Of a stretch of DNA of 46,965 bases, positions 25,400-36,987 are shown piece after piece. Below the pieces are notes generated by a model. The model made no database searches, had not been told where the DNA came from, and was given only the letters and a program-made list of their open reading frames with translations. The stretch covers positions 1 through 46,965 of the forward strand of contig JAPLME010000001.1 in NCBI GenBank assembly GCA_026387175.1, given 5' to 3'. The stretch's first letter is position 1. Each line of letters opens with the position of its first letter. The translations under genes were made by a program, and so were the position numbers. The stretch comes from Candidatus Omnitrophota bacterium (GTDB taxonomy: Bacteria; Omnitrophota; Gorgyraeia; 2-01-FULL-45-10).

Positions 25400-28300
25400 T
25401 TACGTCCGAAAGTTGACGACGTCCTGGCCGAATATCTTTTCGATATCGCGCACGAGCCCTTCGTGAGGCTCTATAAGGAAATTATTGCCCATCGTCACGA
25501 CGGCCTTAGTGCCGTCCGGTTTGACAAATTTAAGATAGGCGGGCACGGCTCCCGGGTATCTGGAGAGGACTTTTTTCAGCTTATCCAATGCGCCCATCTC
25601 AAGGCCCGCGGTGAGAAGCTCTATGCTTATGGCCTTGGTATACTTCATCTTCACGGATTCGAGGGCGGATATTTCATTGACTATGAGCTTTGGCTCCTCT
25701 TCCCTCAGACTAAGGCGCCCTTTCATGAATAATACCGCGTCCAGCTTTACCAATGCCGAAGCCTTTGCAAATGTGGCCGGGAATATCAGGGCCTCCACCG
25801 ACCCGTCAAGGTCCTCCAGCGTCACTATCGCCATCTTCTCTCCGGTGCGCTTCGTGACCGTGAATTTGGTCTTCGATATTATACCTCCGAGCAGAACCTC
25901 ATCGCCATCCTTGCGGCCCCGCAGGTCCGTGGTAGCGCATGTCGAATATGTGCGGATCACGTTCTCGAATCTCGCCAGAGGATGCTTGGTGATATATAGC
26001 CCCAGCATCTCCTTTTCATACGTAAGAAGCTGGCTCTCGGGCCACTCCGGAATATTCGGTATCTCCTGGAACGTCTTCTTGAAGCTCTCCTCATCCTCGA
26101 ACCTGTCGAAGAACGAGAGCTGCCCGTTCATCCTGTCCTTCTGTATCCCGCCGGCAACATCGAGGGCCTTATCTATCATGGCCGACAACTGCGATCTGAA
26201 CAGACCCAATGAGTCCATCGCACCGCATTTGATCAGGCTCTCTATGACCTTTCTGTTAACGAGTCGTGAGTCCACCTTTTCCGTAAAATCATAGATGGTC
26301 TTGAACTTATCATGTTTTTTCCTGGTCTCGATTATGGACTCTATCGCTCCCGCTCCGACATTCTTGATCGCGGCCAGACCGAACCTTATAGAGCCGCTGA
26401 CTACTGTGAAATTTGAGTAGCTCTCGTTTATATCCGGCGGCAATATCTTTATACCCATCTTATGCGCCTCGCCGATATACTGGGCGATCTTATCGAGATT
26501 GTCCTTTTCACTGGTCAGAAGCGCCGTCATGAACTCGACCGGAAAATTGGCCTTAAGATAAGCGGTCCTGTAGCTTATCAGGGCGTATGCGGTAGAGTGA
26601 GACTTATTGAACCCATAGCCCGCGAAGAACGCGATCTGGTCGAATATCTTGTCGGCGCTGCGTTTATCGATATTGTTTTTGAGACAGCCGGCTACGAACA
26701 AGTTCCTCATCTCGGCCATAACCTCGGGCGTCTTCTTCGCCATAGCCCGCCTTAAGTTATCGGCCTGAGCAAGCGAGAATCCGGCGAGGTTATTCGCTAT
26801 CCTCATGGCCTGTTCCTGATAGAGAATGACTCCGTAAGTCTCTTTCAGTATCGGCTCCAGCAATTTATGGTCGTAGTGGAACTTCATCTCTCCATGCTTA
26901 CGCTTCATGAAATCGTCGAGCATTCCCGATCCTATCGGGCCGGGCCTGAATAGCGCCAGGAGCGCTATGATATCCTCGAATTTCTCAGGATTGAGCTTCT
27001 TCAATAGATCTCTCATGCCGGAACTTTCCAGCTGAAAGACTCCGTTCGACTCGGCATTGGCGAGGAGCTTGTAAGTCTTTTTGTCCTCTATCGAAATACT
27101 ATCCAGATCAAGGTCAATATTTTGCGTCCGCTTTATTATCTTCACCGTTTCGCTTAGCACAGTGAGCGTGCGAAGCCCCAACATATCCATCTTAAGGAGG
27201 CCTATCTTCTCAAGAGAGGTCATCGGATAGGCTGTCGTGATCTGGCCTTCCTGGATCTTATAGAGCGGGACGTAGTTCACCAGCGGCTGTTCGCTTATAA
27301 CTATGCCTGCGGCATGCGTTGAGGCATGGCGCGTCAAGCCCTCGAGCACCATCGACACATCGATGAGCTCGGTTATTTTCGGATCGTTCTTATACAGAGT
27401 TTTTAACTCCGGTTCCTGCTCCATCGCCTGAGCCAGCGTAATGCCCAGTTCCGTCGGGACGAGCTTAGCGATCTTATCGACGTCGGCATAAGCGATACCC
27501 AGGGCCCTGCCTGTATCTCTTATGGCTGCCCTGGCCATCATCGTTCCGAATGTTATTATCTGAGCGACGTTCTCCTTTGAATACTTCTTCACAACATAGT
27601 CTATGACTTCAGCGCGGCGCTCGTAGCAGAAATCTATGTCTATATCGGGCAGGCTGATCCTCTCGGGATTCAGGAACCTCTCAAATAAGAGATCATATTT
27701 GAGGGGGTCAATATTTGTGATGCCGAGGGCATAACTCACCACGCTTCCCGCCGCGCTTCCTCTCCCCGGGCCCACGGGAATACCATTCTGCTTGGCGTAG
27801 TTAACAAAGTCCCAGGCGATCAGGAAGTAGCTGGGATAGCCGAACTTCTCTATGACCTTCAATTCATGATCGACTCGGGCCTTGACAACAGCATCCCCTT
27901 CCGGATATCTCTTCTTAAGCCCTTCATCGACGAGTTCCCTCAGGTACCCTTCCCTCGTATAGCCCTCGGGCACATGATAATTCGGAAGATGGTGCTTCTT
28001 GAAATCGAGTTCGAGATTGCACTTTTCGGCGATGACCATCGTATTTCTTATGGCTTCCGGAGCTATGCCCGCTATGGTGCGGCTCATCTCTTCTTTGGAT
28101 TTAAAATAGAACTCCTCGGTCTGGAACTTCATCCTGTTAGGATCATCCATCGTCGTCTGCGTCTGTATGCAGAGAAGGACCTCGTGAGCCCTGGCGTGTT
28201 CTTTTTCGATGTAATGAACGTCATTTGTCGCGACAAGCCCTATATCCATATCTTTCGCGATCTTTATGATCTCCTCATTGACCTTATCCTGCTCGGGTAT

Positions 28301-28846
28301 GAGGTTATCCTGGATCTCCAGGTAAAAATTATCTTTTCCGAAAATTGACTTGTATTCGTCGACAACTTTTCTGGCCTGGTCTATGCGTCCAGTATTGATC
28401 AGATGCGGTATTTCGCCCTTAAGGCAGGCGGAGGTGCAGATGAGCCCCTTAGAATACTCGGCTAATATCTCTTTATCTATTCTGGGACGGTAATAAAAGC
28501 CTTCGAGGAATCCGCAGGAGACGAGCTTCATGAGGTTCTTGTATCCCGTCTCATTTTTCGCAAGCAATATAAGGTGATACGATGCGTCCTGGATGCCGCG
28601 GCTCGATTTCTCGAACCTGGAATCGGGCGCTATATATACCTCGCTTCCTATGATGGGCTTTATACCGTTCTTCATAGCGAGGTCGTAGAACTCTATAGCG
28701 CCAAACATATTGCCGTGGTCGGTTATGGCGCAGGCGCCCATGCGGTATTCTTTTAATTTCGCTATAAGGGTCTCAAGCTGGCATGCGCCGTCCAGCAGAC
28801 TATACTGTGTGTGGAGGTGAAGGTGGACAAAATCGGAGTGAGTCAT
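25400..28846 (-). CDS. dnaE: DNA polymerase III alpha subunit
   Basis: This is the replicative polymerase, 1148 residues. The N-terminal PHP domain keeps its metal-binding histidines (H8, H10, H12 and 'ITDHGNM'), which suggests it may retain proofreading or phosphatase activity, unlike the E. coli protein. Catalytic aspartates are D401 and D403 in 'PDIDIDF', plus the Asp in 'LLKMDMLGLRTL'. A helix-hairpin-helix and an OB-fold domain ('VLLGGIISKTKFTVTKRTGEKM') follow. It lies 33 bases after guaB3. Confidence 0.97.
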   Translation of the reverse strand: MTHSDFVHLHLHTQYSLLDGACQLETLIAKLKEYRMGACAITDHGNMFGAIEFYDLAMKNGIKPIIGSEVYIAPDSRFEKSSRGIQDASYHLILLAKNETGYKNLMKLVSCGFLEGFYYRPRIDKEILAEYSKGLICTSACLKGEIPHLINTGRIDQARKVVDEYKSIFGKDNFYLEIQDNLIPEQDKVNEEIIKIAKDMDIGLVATNDVHYIEKEHARAHEVLLCIQTQTTMDDPNRMKFQTEEFYFKSKEEMSRTIAGIAPEAIRNTMVIAEKCNLELDFKKHHLPNYHVPEGYTREGYLRELVDEGLKKRYPEGDAVVKARVDHELKVIEKFGYPSYFLIAWDFVNYAKQNGIPVGPGRGSAAGSVVSYALGITNIDPLKYDLLFERFLNPERISLPDIDIDFCYERRAEVIDYVVKKYSKENVAQIITFGTMMARAAIRDTGRALGIAYADVDKIAKLVPTELGITLAQAMEQEPELKTLYKNDPKITELIDVSMVLEGLTRHASTHAAGIVISEQPLVNYVPLYKIQEGQITTAYPMTSLEKIGLLKMDMLGLRTLTVLSETVKIIKRTQNIDLDLDSISIEDKKTYKLLANAESNGVFQLESSGMRDLLKKLNPEKFEDIIALLALFRPGPIGSGMLDDFMKRKHGEMKFHYDHKLLEPILKETYGVILYQEQAMRIANNLAGFSLAQADNLRRAMAKKTPEVMAEMRNLFVAGCLKNNIDKRSADKIFDQIAFFAGYGFNKSHSTAYALISYRTAYLKANFPVEFMTALLTSEKDNLDKIAQYIGEAHKMGIKILPPDINESYSNFTVVSGSIRFGLAAIKNVGAGAIESIIETRKKHDKFKTIYDFTEKVDSRLVNRKVIESLIKCGAMDSLGLFRSQLSAMIDKALDVAGGIQKDRMNGQLSFFDRFEDEESFKKTFQEIPNIPEWPESQLLTYEKEMLGLYITKHPLARFENVIRTYSTCATTDLRGRKDGDEVLLGGIISKTKFTVTKRTGEKMAIVTLEDLDGSVEALIFPATFAKASALVKLDAVLFMKGRLSLREEEPKLIVNEISALESVKMKYTKAISIELLTAGLEMGALDKLKKVLSRYPGAVPAYLKFVKPDGTKAVVTMGNNFLIEPHEGLVRDIEKIFGQDVVNFRT

Positions 28847-28879
28847 CGGAATAAAGCTCGGACCTGCATTTTGATCTAT

Positions 28880-30043
28880 CTATTTTCCCATTCCAACCCG
28901 CTGAGCGGCCTGGAATACTTTTCCTTCTGTCTGGATCGCCGGCGCGATAATGATTTCCGTCTTCTGCATCTCTTTGATGTTCTTCGCGCCTACATTGCCC
29001 ATGGATGTCTGGAGAGCTCCCATCAGATTCTGCGATCCGTCGTCAACCTTCGCCGGGCCGTACAATATCTCTTCGAGCGACCCCATGACGCCGACCCTGA
29101 CCCTCGTGCCTCTGGGCAGGTTAGCGTGCGGCGTAGCCATTCCCCAGTGAAATCCTTTTCCAGGGGCCTCTTTGGATCTGGCGAAAGCGGAACCGACCAT
29201 CACAGCATCCGCGCCGCATGCGAACGCCTTGCATATATCGCCGCCCGTTGACATGCCGCCGTCGGTTATTATTGGAACATACTTCTTCGTCTTTTTGTAG
29301 TAAGCGTCCCTTGCGGCCGCGCAATCTATCGTTGCCGTAACCTGAGGAACTCCGATACCGAGGACGCCTCTGGTGGTACAAGCGGCGCCAGGGCCAATGC
29401 CTACCAGGAGCCCGCTGCAGCCGGTCCCCATAAGCTCCAGCGCGACTTCGTATCCGACGCAGTTACCGATAATAACAGGAAGCTTGGTAGATTTGCAAAA
29501 TTTCTTGAAATCGAGGACCTTATAGGACTTCGAGATATGCTTTACCGTGGTAACTGTGGACTGCACGACGAAAGCGCCCGCTCCGGACTCCTCGGCAATC
29601 GCGGCAAAACGCTCGGCTCTCTGGGGTATAGCGCTCACCACTGCTTCGGCGCCGCCCTTCTTTATCTCTTCGATCCTTCGCGAAATGAGCTTCTCCTTGA
29701 TAGGCTCCAGATATATGCCCTGCACGAGATTTGTCGCTTCCTCCGGGGTGGCGCTCGCGATCTTCTCAAGGACCTCTTCGGGGTTATCGTACCTCGTCTG
29801 CACGCCCTCTAGGTTCAACACGGCGATGCCTCCGAGCTTTCCCATGGCAATGGCAAACTTAACATCGACAACACCGTCCATAGCCGCGGCAAGTATCGGC
29901 ACACGATATTTTTTTCCACCTAGCACCAGCGTGGTATCGACCTCTTCGGGATTTATGGTGACCCTGCCGGGCACCAAAGCGATCTCGTTAAAGCCGTAGC
30001 AACGCCTGACTTTTCTGTCAACGCCTATATAGAACTGTGCCAT
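28880..30043 (-). CDS. guaB3: GuaB3-type IMP dehydrogenase family protein
   Basis: The 387-residue TIM-barrel protein lacks the CBS pair found in ordinary GuaB (about 485 residues). The catalytic loop is 'GIGPGAACTTRGVLGIGVPQ' with C222, followed by 'ITDGGMSTGGDICKAFACGA' for phosphate binding. Length and loop sequence fit the GuaB3 subfamily known from actinobacteria and cyanobacteria. It would oxidise IMP to XMP in GMP synthesis; whether it is the organism's only such enzyme cannot be seen. It has a strong promoter of its own. Confidence 0.87.
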   Translation of the reverse strand: MAQFYIGVDRKVRRCYGFNEIALVPGRVTINPEEVDTTLVLGGKKYRVPILAAAMDGVVDVKFAIAMGKLGGIAVLNLEGVQTRYDNPEEVLEKIASATPEEATNLVQGIYLEPIKEKLISRRIEEIKKGGAEAVVSAIPQRAERFAAIAEESGAGAFVVQSTVTTVKHISKSYKVLDFKKFCKSTKLPVIIGNCVGYEVALELMGTGCSGLLVGIGPGAACTTRGVLGIGVPQVTATIDCAAARDAYYKKTKKYVPIITDGGMSTGGDICKAFACGADAVMVGSAFARSKEAPGKGFHWGMATPHANLPRGTRVRVGVMGSLEEILYGPAKVDDGSQNLMGALQTSMGNVGAKNIKEMQKTEIIIAPAIQTEGKVFQAAQRVGMGK

Positions 30044-30071
30044 CTATTTCTCCGTAATTATTTTAGTTAAG

Positions 30072-30100
30072 ATAATATAAAATTTAATGCCGTTTGTCAA
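30072..30100 (-). promoter_or_regulatory. Promoter of guaB3-dnaE
   Basis: A perfect TTGACA (30100-30095), a 17-base spacer and TATTAT (30077-30072) on the minus strand lie about 28 bases before the guaB3 ATG. Confidence 0.75.
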
Positions 30101-30116
30101 TGCTTAAAACCAAAGC

Positions 30117-30497
30117 CTAAAACCTGCGCGATAATACCGCCTTGATCTTTGAGTCCAGGTCGCCGAGCAGAACAGGTTTTACTATATATTCCTCGTCATA
30201 CAGGCCGAGAGCTTTTTCTTTAGCTTCCTCGCTATCTACCGCCGTAAGCATAATAACCGGTATCGAGGTGGTCTCTTTTTTACTTTTCAGTTCTCGCAGA
30301 ACGTCGAATCCTCCCATCCCGGGCATGATGATATCGAGCAGTATCAAATCGGGCTTATTCCGCAATGCAGCGTCTATTCCGCCTTTGCCGTCCGTAGCAA
30401 CCTCTACACGATAATCGCCCTTCATTTCCAGATTTTGCTTAACCACTCTGCAAAATTCCGCTTCGTCATCGATTATCAATATCTTTTTCATTTTCAA
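30117..30497 (-). CDS. Single-domain response regulator (CheY-like receiver)
   Basis: The 126-residue protein is a bare receiver domain: acidic pair D10-D11, phospho-acceptor D55 ('LILLDIIMPGMGG'), T85 and K107 ('YIVKPV') are all present. There is no output domain, so it probably acts by protein contact. It stands alone between the groE terminator and the guaB3 promoter, and no kinase is adjacent. AAGGAAGG precedes the start. Confidence 0.92.
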   Translation of the reverse strand: MKMKKILIIDDEAEFCRVVKQNLEMKGDYRVEVATDGKGGIDAALRNKPDLILLDIIMPGMGGFDVLRELKSKKETTSIPVIMLTAVDSEEAKEKALGLYDEEYIVKPVLLGDLDSKIKAVLSRRF

Positions 30498-30562
30498 TCC
30501 TTCCTTTATAATATTATCTCATAAAGATATTGTTATGGGAAGCATATATTTTCGATGTTAAA

Positions 30563-30600
30563 TAGAGATGGCCCTGAGTTCTCTCAGGGCCATCTCTATC
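30563..30600 (-). terminator. Intrinsic terminator of groES-groEL
   Basis: A perfect 16-bp stem with a 4-base loop (30563-30598), beginning GAGATGGCCCTGAG at its core, lies about 35 bases past the groEL stop. On the minus strand it is followed by a short TATTTAA stretch, a weak T tract, but the long stem is convincing. Confidence 0.8.
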
Positions 30601-30632
30601 AATAACAACCACAGCTAACAACTGATTACCCT

Positions 30633-32575
<1,943 letters not shown>

Positions 32576-32626
32576 ATTTATTCTCCCCCCTCCTGTTAAT
32601 ATTTACACCCTCTTCTAAACCCGTTA

Positions 32627-32653
32627 TTAGCACTCAACCAAAAAGAGTGCTAA
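32627..32653 (-). promoter_or_regulatory. CIRCE operator (HrcA binding site)
   Basis: TTAGCACTC, nine bases, GAGTGCTAA: a perfect match to the CIRCE consensus. It lies just downstream of the predicted transcription start (about 32656), the standard place for HrcA repression of groESL. Confidence 0.97.
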
Positions 32654-32662
32654 CAAGGTATG

Positions 32663-32690
32663 ATTATACTCAAGCCCGAAAATTTGTCAA
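32663..32690 (-). promoter_or_regulatory. Consensus promoter of groES-groEL
   Basis: A perfect TTGACA (32690-32685), a 16-base spacer and a perfect TATAAT (32668-32663) on the minus strand lie directly upstream of the CIRCE operator. Confidence 0.92.
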
Positions 32691-32713
32691 CTATTATTTT
32701 ATGCAACGAAATG

Positions 32714-33256
32714 TTACTTCGCGTAGCGGCCCATGACGGAGCCCTCGGCCAGGATATTCCCTTTCATGGCCTCCAGGAGCTCGTCCCTGGTAACTCTCGC
32801 GCCGAGATTGAGGCGGGTGTCTAACGCATATACCTTAAAGTAATACCTATGGTTACCGAATGGCGGGCGGGGCCCGTCATAACCGATCCTCTTGGAATCA
32901 TTCAGGCCCTGTATCGTTCCGTCATCAAGCGCTTCATGCGGCGGGATACTCTCTTTCAGCCCCCGCGATTTACCGGGAATATTGAAAACTACCCAGTGGG
33001 TCCATATGCCGATAGGGGCGTCGGGATCTTCGCATATGAGCGCAAAGCACTTAGTGCCTATAGGCGGCTTCGGCCAGCTGATCTCCGGCGAGATGTTCTC
33101 TCCATACGCTGAATATTTTTTCGGGATCATCTCGCCTTCCTTAAACGCGCTCGAAGCAACTTCGAGTTTTTCGATAACTCGCTCTTTAGCGCACACGCAC
33201 GGCTGAAAGATTACGAACAATACAGCCACTGCCACAAAAGCTATTATATAATACAT
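32714..33256 (-). CDS. PEBP/YbhB-family protein with signal peptide
   Basis: The protein has 180 residues from ATG at 33256, chosen because AAGGAGG lies five bases before it; in-frame ATGs at 33271 and 33319 lack this and run into the preceding gene. Residues 1-23 form a signal peptide. The remainder is the phosphatidylethanolamine-binding-protein fold, with 'CEDPDAPIGIWTHWVVFNIP' and 'GPRPPFGNHRYYFKVYALD' lining the anion-binding site. Bacterial members bind phosphate-type ligands, and the role is uncertain. It is the last gene of the long run that begins at recG. Confidence 0.9.
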   Translation of the reverse strand: MYYIIAFVAVAVLFVIFQPCVCAKERVIEKLEVASSAFKEGEMIPKKYSAYGENISPEISWPKPPIGTKCFALICEDPDAPIGIWTHWVVFNIPGKSRGLKESIPPHEALDDGTIQGLNDSKRIGYDGPRPPFGNHRYYFKVYALDTRLNLGARVTRDELLEAMKGNILAEGSVMGRYAK

Positions 33257-33267
33257 AAAAGCCTCCT

Positions 33268-34923
33268 TCATTTGCCGATCTCCATCTGATATAGATCGCC
33301 GTATGTCCCGGTCACCCACATATATTTACCATCCCACGCGACCCCCGTGGTCTTTGAGACCGGCGATTTGAAATATCCGACAATCTCCCATTTATTGATA
33401 TCTACCTTATATACAGTCTTGGCATGCCAGCTCGAGATCCATAGATATTCTCCATCCCAGACAAGCTGGTCCGGTTCCTGTATATTCTTTATCCGGATAC
33501 TGTTAACCACTTTCAGGTCCCTGTCCATCTCTATCATATGGAATTTTGTCCCCATCCCTCTGGTCCATGTCACCACGAATAAGCTCTTACCGTTCCAGGC
33601 AAGTCCGGCCGGATGGGCTGGTTCGAATAAACTCTCTCTTTCCGGGACCAATAGGCCGCCTTCGAGTTTTACACGGTATATCTTTTTAGCATACCATTCC
33701 GTAGTGAAGAGGGTTCCATCTTCCGTCCGGATAAGCGCCTCGGGAAAATCCGCCACGGGCTCCATGCGCGACGTCACCAGGCCCGTGAGGGGGTCTATGA
33801 CCCATATATCTCCCTTTTCGCCGTTAGCCAGCCATAATGATTTACCCTCATAGAATAGCCCCTCATGGTACCATCTCGGTATCTTCACCTGTTTTACAAT
33901 GCCGGACGATATCTCATGGTAGTCCTTGCCTCTTCTTAACTCTCCGGCGAAGGCCTGTTGTGCTATTAAAATAAACACAAGGACAAGCGCCGCGAGACTC
34001 CTGGCGAGGACACCCCTCGGAACTTTAGTCAGGATGTAATTGCAAAAGTGACAATGGCTGTCGGCCTTACCCGGAAAACGCACACCGGCGCGTTCCAGGC
34101 TAGCGCGTATTTTACTCAGGCCCCGGCTAAATACCGCATCTACAAATCTGTTTTCTTTAAGATGTTTCATTATATCTTTGGCAGAGTCCTTTTTAATATT
34201 CCCTATCGAAAGCTCTTTTCTATCCGTGGCATAGCCGCAGCAGGGCTTGACAGCGCCGTCCGGCATCACAAAAAATACGTTACCGGGCCCCCGGCAATAA
34301 TCTTCCTTAAACCACTTACCGCCCCATGGGTCTCTAAATTTTAACGCCCTTCCCACAGGAGCGATCTCCACCTTAAATGTCCTGAGAAATATCCCGCTAT
34401 CACTTCTTTTCACCAATGCATTCAGCACATTTAATTTCGCTCTTGTCTCTCTGTCTTTCGCGCCGGAGGTGTAAGCGATCGACACGATATCAGACCTTCT
34501 CCATATACAGGCGGCAAGCTCTATGAAACGCACCACTTTCCTGATGCTCTGCCTGTGAAACGCGTCGACACTGACGCATATCGAACCGTCGTATCCGGCA
34601 TTGAATAATCTGACGAGAGAGCATTTCAATTCGTTTTCGTCGTGCCACCATACGGCATTGGTCATTATCCTATCAAATAAGAATCCTTCCCCAACCGCCC
34701 TTTTAGTGAGCGCGCATAAAAAATCGAGCGCCAGAAAAGGCTCGCCGCCGGTAAACCCCACTCTCTTCACTCCGACCCTCCTGCATCCAATTAAGAATCT
34801 ATCCGCATGCTTCGCGGAGAGCGTCTTCCTGCTCTTTGGGATATCGCAATGGCCGCAGGACAGGTTGCAATCCGTCGTAGGAGAAAACAGCACCTCTTCC
34901 GGGTAAAAACCTTTTCTACTCAT
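33268..34923 (-). CDS. Radical SAM protein fused to an exported beta-propeller
   Basis: The 551-residue protein has an unusual architecture. Residues 1-300 form a radical SAM domain with C19-x3-C23-x2-C26 for the 4Fe-4S cluster, 'GFTGGEP' at 56-62, and a second set of cysteines (C210, C228, C229, C291, C294) like SPASM-type auxiliary clusters. Residues 304-326 are a membrane helix ending in a signal-peptidase-like AQQAFAG. Residues 327-551 repeat short 'W-D/N-G-K/E-x-L-W-V' strands typical of a small propeller such as glutaminyl cyclotransferase-like proteins. A cytoplasmic catalytic half and a periplasmic propeller are implied. No start signal was seen for a separate second gene. The substrate is unknown. 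Confidence 0.82.
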   Translation of the reverse strand: MSRKGFYPEEVLFSPTTDCNLSCGHCDIPKSRKTLSAKHADRFLIGCRRVGVKRVGFTGGEPFLALDFLCALTKRAVGEGFLFDRIMTNAVWWHDENELKCSLVRLFNAGYDGSICVSVDAFHRQSIRKVVRFIELAACIWRRSDIVSIAYTSGAKDRETRAKLNVLNALVKRSDSGIFLRTFKVEIAPVGRALKFRDPWGGKWFKEDYCRGPGNVFFVMPDGAVKPCCGYATDRKELSIGNIKKDSAKDIMKHLKENRFVDAVFSRGLSKIRASLERAGVRFPGKADSHCHFCNYILTKVPRGVLARSLAALVLVFILIAQQAFAGELRRGKDYHEISSGIVKQVKIPRWYHEGLFYEGKSLWLANGEKGDIWVIDPLTGLVTSRMEPVADFPEALIRTEDGTLFTTEWYAKKIYRVKLEGGLLVPERESLFEPAHPAGLAWNGKSLFVVTWTRGMGTKFHMIEMDRDLKVVNSIRIKNIQEPDQLVWDGEYLWISSWHAKTVYKVDINKWEIVGYFKSPVSKTTGVAWDGKYMWVTGTYGDLYQMEIGK

Positions 34924-34937
34924 TACAATTCCTATCG

Positions 34938-35516
34938 TTAGAAGTTCTCGCTGTAGAGCTCAAAAAATGCCTGCGGATGCTTGCATGCGGGGCACTTGGC
35001 CGGGGCATGGGCGCCTTCTGTGACATATCCGCAATTAGTGCAATGCCACTTAACATTTCCTTTTTTCCTGAAGACTTCCTTCTTACTGATATTAGCTATC
35101 AGCTTTCTATATCTCGCCTCATGGTACTTCTCGACTTTCGATATCTGATCGAAGGAATTACATATCTCCGGGAAACCTTCGCTCCTGGCTGTCTTTGCAA
35201 AGCCTGAATATAAGGTGGTCCATTCCATATTCTCACCCGCCGCGGCGGCCTCCAGGTTAGCCTGGGTATCTTTTATCGAGCCGGCCGGATAGGCCGCGGT
35301 TATCATTACTTCGCCACCCTCGAGATGTTTGAAGAAGACCTTGGCATGCTCTTTCTCGTTCTCCGCGGTCTCGATAAATATATTGGCTATCTGCTCATAG
35401 CCTTCCTTCCTGGCAGCGCTCGCGAAATAGGTATATCTGTTTCTCGCCTGCGATTCTCCGGCGAATGCCGCAAGTAAATTTTTCTCCGTCTCCGTCCCCT
35501 GAATGGATTTACTCAT
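34938..35516 (-). CDS. rbr: Rubrerythrin
   Basis: Rubrerythrin reduces hydrogen peroxide in anaerobes using a di-iron site and a rubredoxin centre. The 192-residue protein has the ferritin-like four-helix domain ('[17 protein letters not shown]' and '[14 protein letters not shown]' supply ExxH ligands) and a C-terminal rubredoxin knuckle pair 'CTNCGY' and 'CPACKH'. It sits 7 bases after the TPR-metallopeptidase and 14 before the radical SAM gene. Confidence 0.97.
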   Translation of the reverse strand: MSKSIQGTETEKNLLAAFAGESQARNRYTYFASAARKEGYEQIANIFIETAENEKEHAKVFFKHLEGGEVMITAAYPAGSIKDTQANLEAAAAGENMEWTTLYSGFAKTARSEGFPEICNSFDQISKVEKYHEARYRKLIANISKKEVFRKKGNVKWHCTNCGYVTEGAHAPAKCPACKHPQAFFELYSENF

Positions 35517-35523
35517 TATCTTC

Positions 35524-36966
35524 CTATCCTCCCTGTTTTTTTATATACTTACTCATTACAAAATCCGACCATCTCTTATCGAACTCTTTCTCGCTTAGCA
35601 GGCATTCGTCGTCTATAGCGTTAACAGCATGCCGGCCGGAGGATATAGCCTCGAGAATGCCGTCCAGTCCCTTCATCCCCCAATTATCTATTATATATTC
35701 AACGGCCGTATAGGCAAGTATATACGACAATACCAGTTCGCGGGAATTAGCGCCGGGATTCCTGAAAACCTGGTCGAGCGCCTGTATCGAAATATCGGGC
35801 TTACTGTTCGCGTATGCCGGAATATTGATTACAGCGCCGGGCCTGGTCCGCTTAATCTCCTCGTATACGGCAATGCCTTCACTGAGCCAGACCGGACAAT
35901 TATTATTGGTCTTCGCAGATATTATAGCATGGGTATATTCATGGTATAAATAGCTGACCATCTCCTTTTCCTCCGATACAGATACAGGCAAGGGAATGCG
36001 TATATTGCCGTCATAAAATGCCCTGACCAGATCGCGCATCTTAAATATCTCCCTGAAGTCTTTTTCCGAATAGAAGAAAACCACAGTCCTGGCTTTAGGA
36101 AGATACGATAGATCCTTACCCACGTCAAAATAGGCCCTCTCCAATATCTTCGCCATGATGTCCGCGTTCACGGGAAGATCCTTATCATACCTCATATCGA
36201 AGTAAGGCAGTACCTTTGTCCTCTGATCGACCAATACAGCCTCTTCCTTGTTTGCTTTTTCGCGTTTTTCGGCCAGAGTTTTATTATCAGGATCGAGTTT
36301 AGCCGCCTTATCGAAATAGAAAATAGCCTTCTCTAATTCTGTCTTCTTATAGTAAATATCGCCCAAAAATTCGTATATCCGGCTATCCGCGTACACCAGC
36401 ACAGCTTCTTTAAGCAGCAATATCGCCGCATCATTCCTTACGGCCTTAAATTCATTTACAGCGTCATTAAATAAAGCTATACCCAGGCTTCTCTGGCAGT
36501 TGACGGAATCATCGGCGATCTCGCGGGCCATATCCAGGTCTTCCTGGGCCTTGGCCCAATCGGGCCTCCTTGTCATAAATACCGCCCTCTTGGCATACAT
36601 CAGCGCAAGATTCTGCCTGGTGTAAGTGCTCTGCACGACGCCATATGCCTTCGAAAGATACTCTATTCCGCTATCATACTTTTCTACCTCCGCCATCTTT
36701 ACGGCGTAGGTCGAATATGCGTAAACAAGGCTGTTCCTGATAGCTTCGCTTTCAGGCGATGACTCATAAGCCTTTTCATAATACCGGATCGCATCGGCAT
36801 ACTTGCCCTTATCCATGAGAGCTTCGCCTTTGCGGATATATTCGAAGGAGCCCGGAGTGCTGAGGTTCAACAAGTCCGGAGATAGAAAGTAAACAGCTAG
36901 AAGTATAATGATGGGAGTCAGAATAACGATGAGGACCAAATTCCTGGTACGGGACGTGATTTTCAT
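35524..36966 (-). CDS. Membrane-anchored TPR protein with HExxH metallopeptidase domain
   Basis: The 480-residue protein has one N-terminal membrane helix (about 10-29). Tetratricopeptide repeats follow at about 40-235 ('[20 protein letters not shown]' is a clear unit). The C-terminal gluzincin-type peptidase domain has zinc ligands HEYTH at 342-346 and a downstream Glu in '[11 protein letters not shown]' near 363. This matches the peptidase MA-like family with TPRs. It faces the periplasm if the N-terminus is inside. Its position between fabD and rubrerythrin, with gaps of 21 and 7 bases, indicates co-transcription. The substrate is unknown. Confidence 0.85.
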   Translation of the reverse strand: MKITSRTRNLVLIVILTPIIILLAVYFLSPDLLNLSTPGSFEYIRKGEALMDKGKYADAIRYYEKAYESSPESEAIRNSLVYAYSTYAVKMAEVEKYDSGIEYLSKAYGVVQSTYTRQNLALMYAKRAVFMTRRPDWAKAQEDLDMAREIADDSVNCQRSLGIALFNDAVNEFKAVRNDAAILLLKEAVLVYADSRIYEFLGDIYYKKTELEKAIFYFDKAAKLDPDNKTLAEKREKANKEEAVLVDQRTKVLPYFDMRYDKDLPVNADIMAKILERAYFDVGKDLSYLPKARTVVFFYSEKDFREIFKMRDLVRAFYDGNIRIPLPVSVSEEKEMVSYLYHEYTHAIISAKTNNNCPVWLSEGIAVYEEIKRTRPGAVINIPAYANSKPDISIQALDQVFRNPGANSRELVLSYILAYTAVEYIIDNWGMKGLDGILEAISSGRHAVNAIDDECLLSEKEFDKRWSDFVMSKYIKKQGG

Positions 36967-36987
36967 GGTTTGGGGGTTTTGAGAAAA

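Noticed and set aside
28230-28246. Third copy of the dispersed repeat, suggested by a short GTCGCGACAAGC match
   Set aside because: Only about a dozen bases match, within conserved dnaE coding sequence, with no flanking stems.
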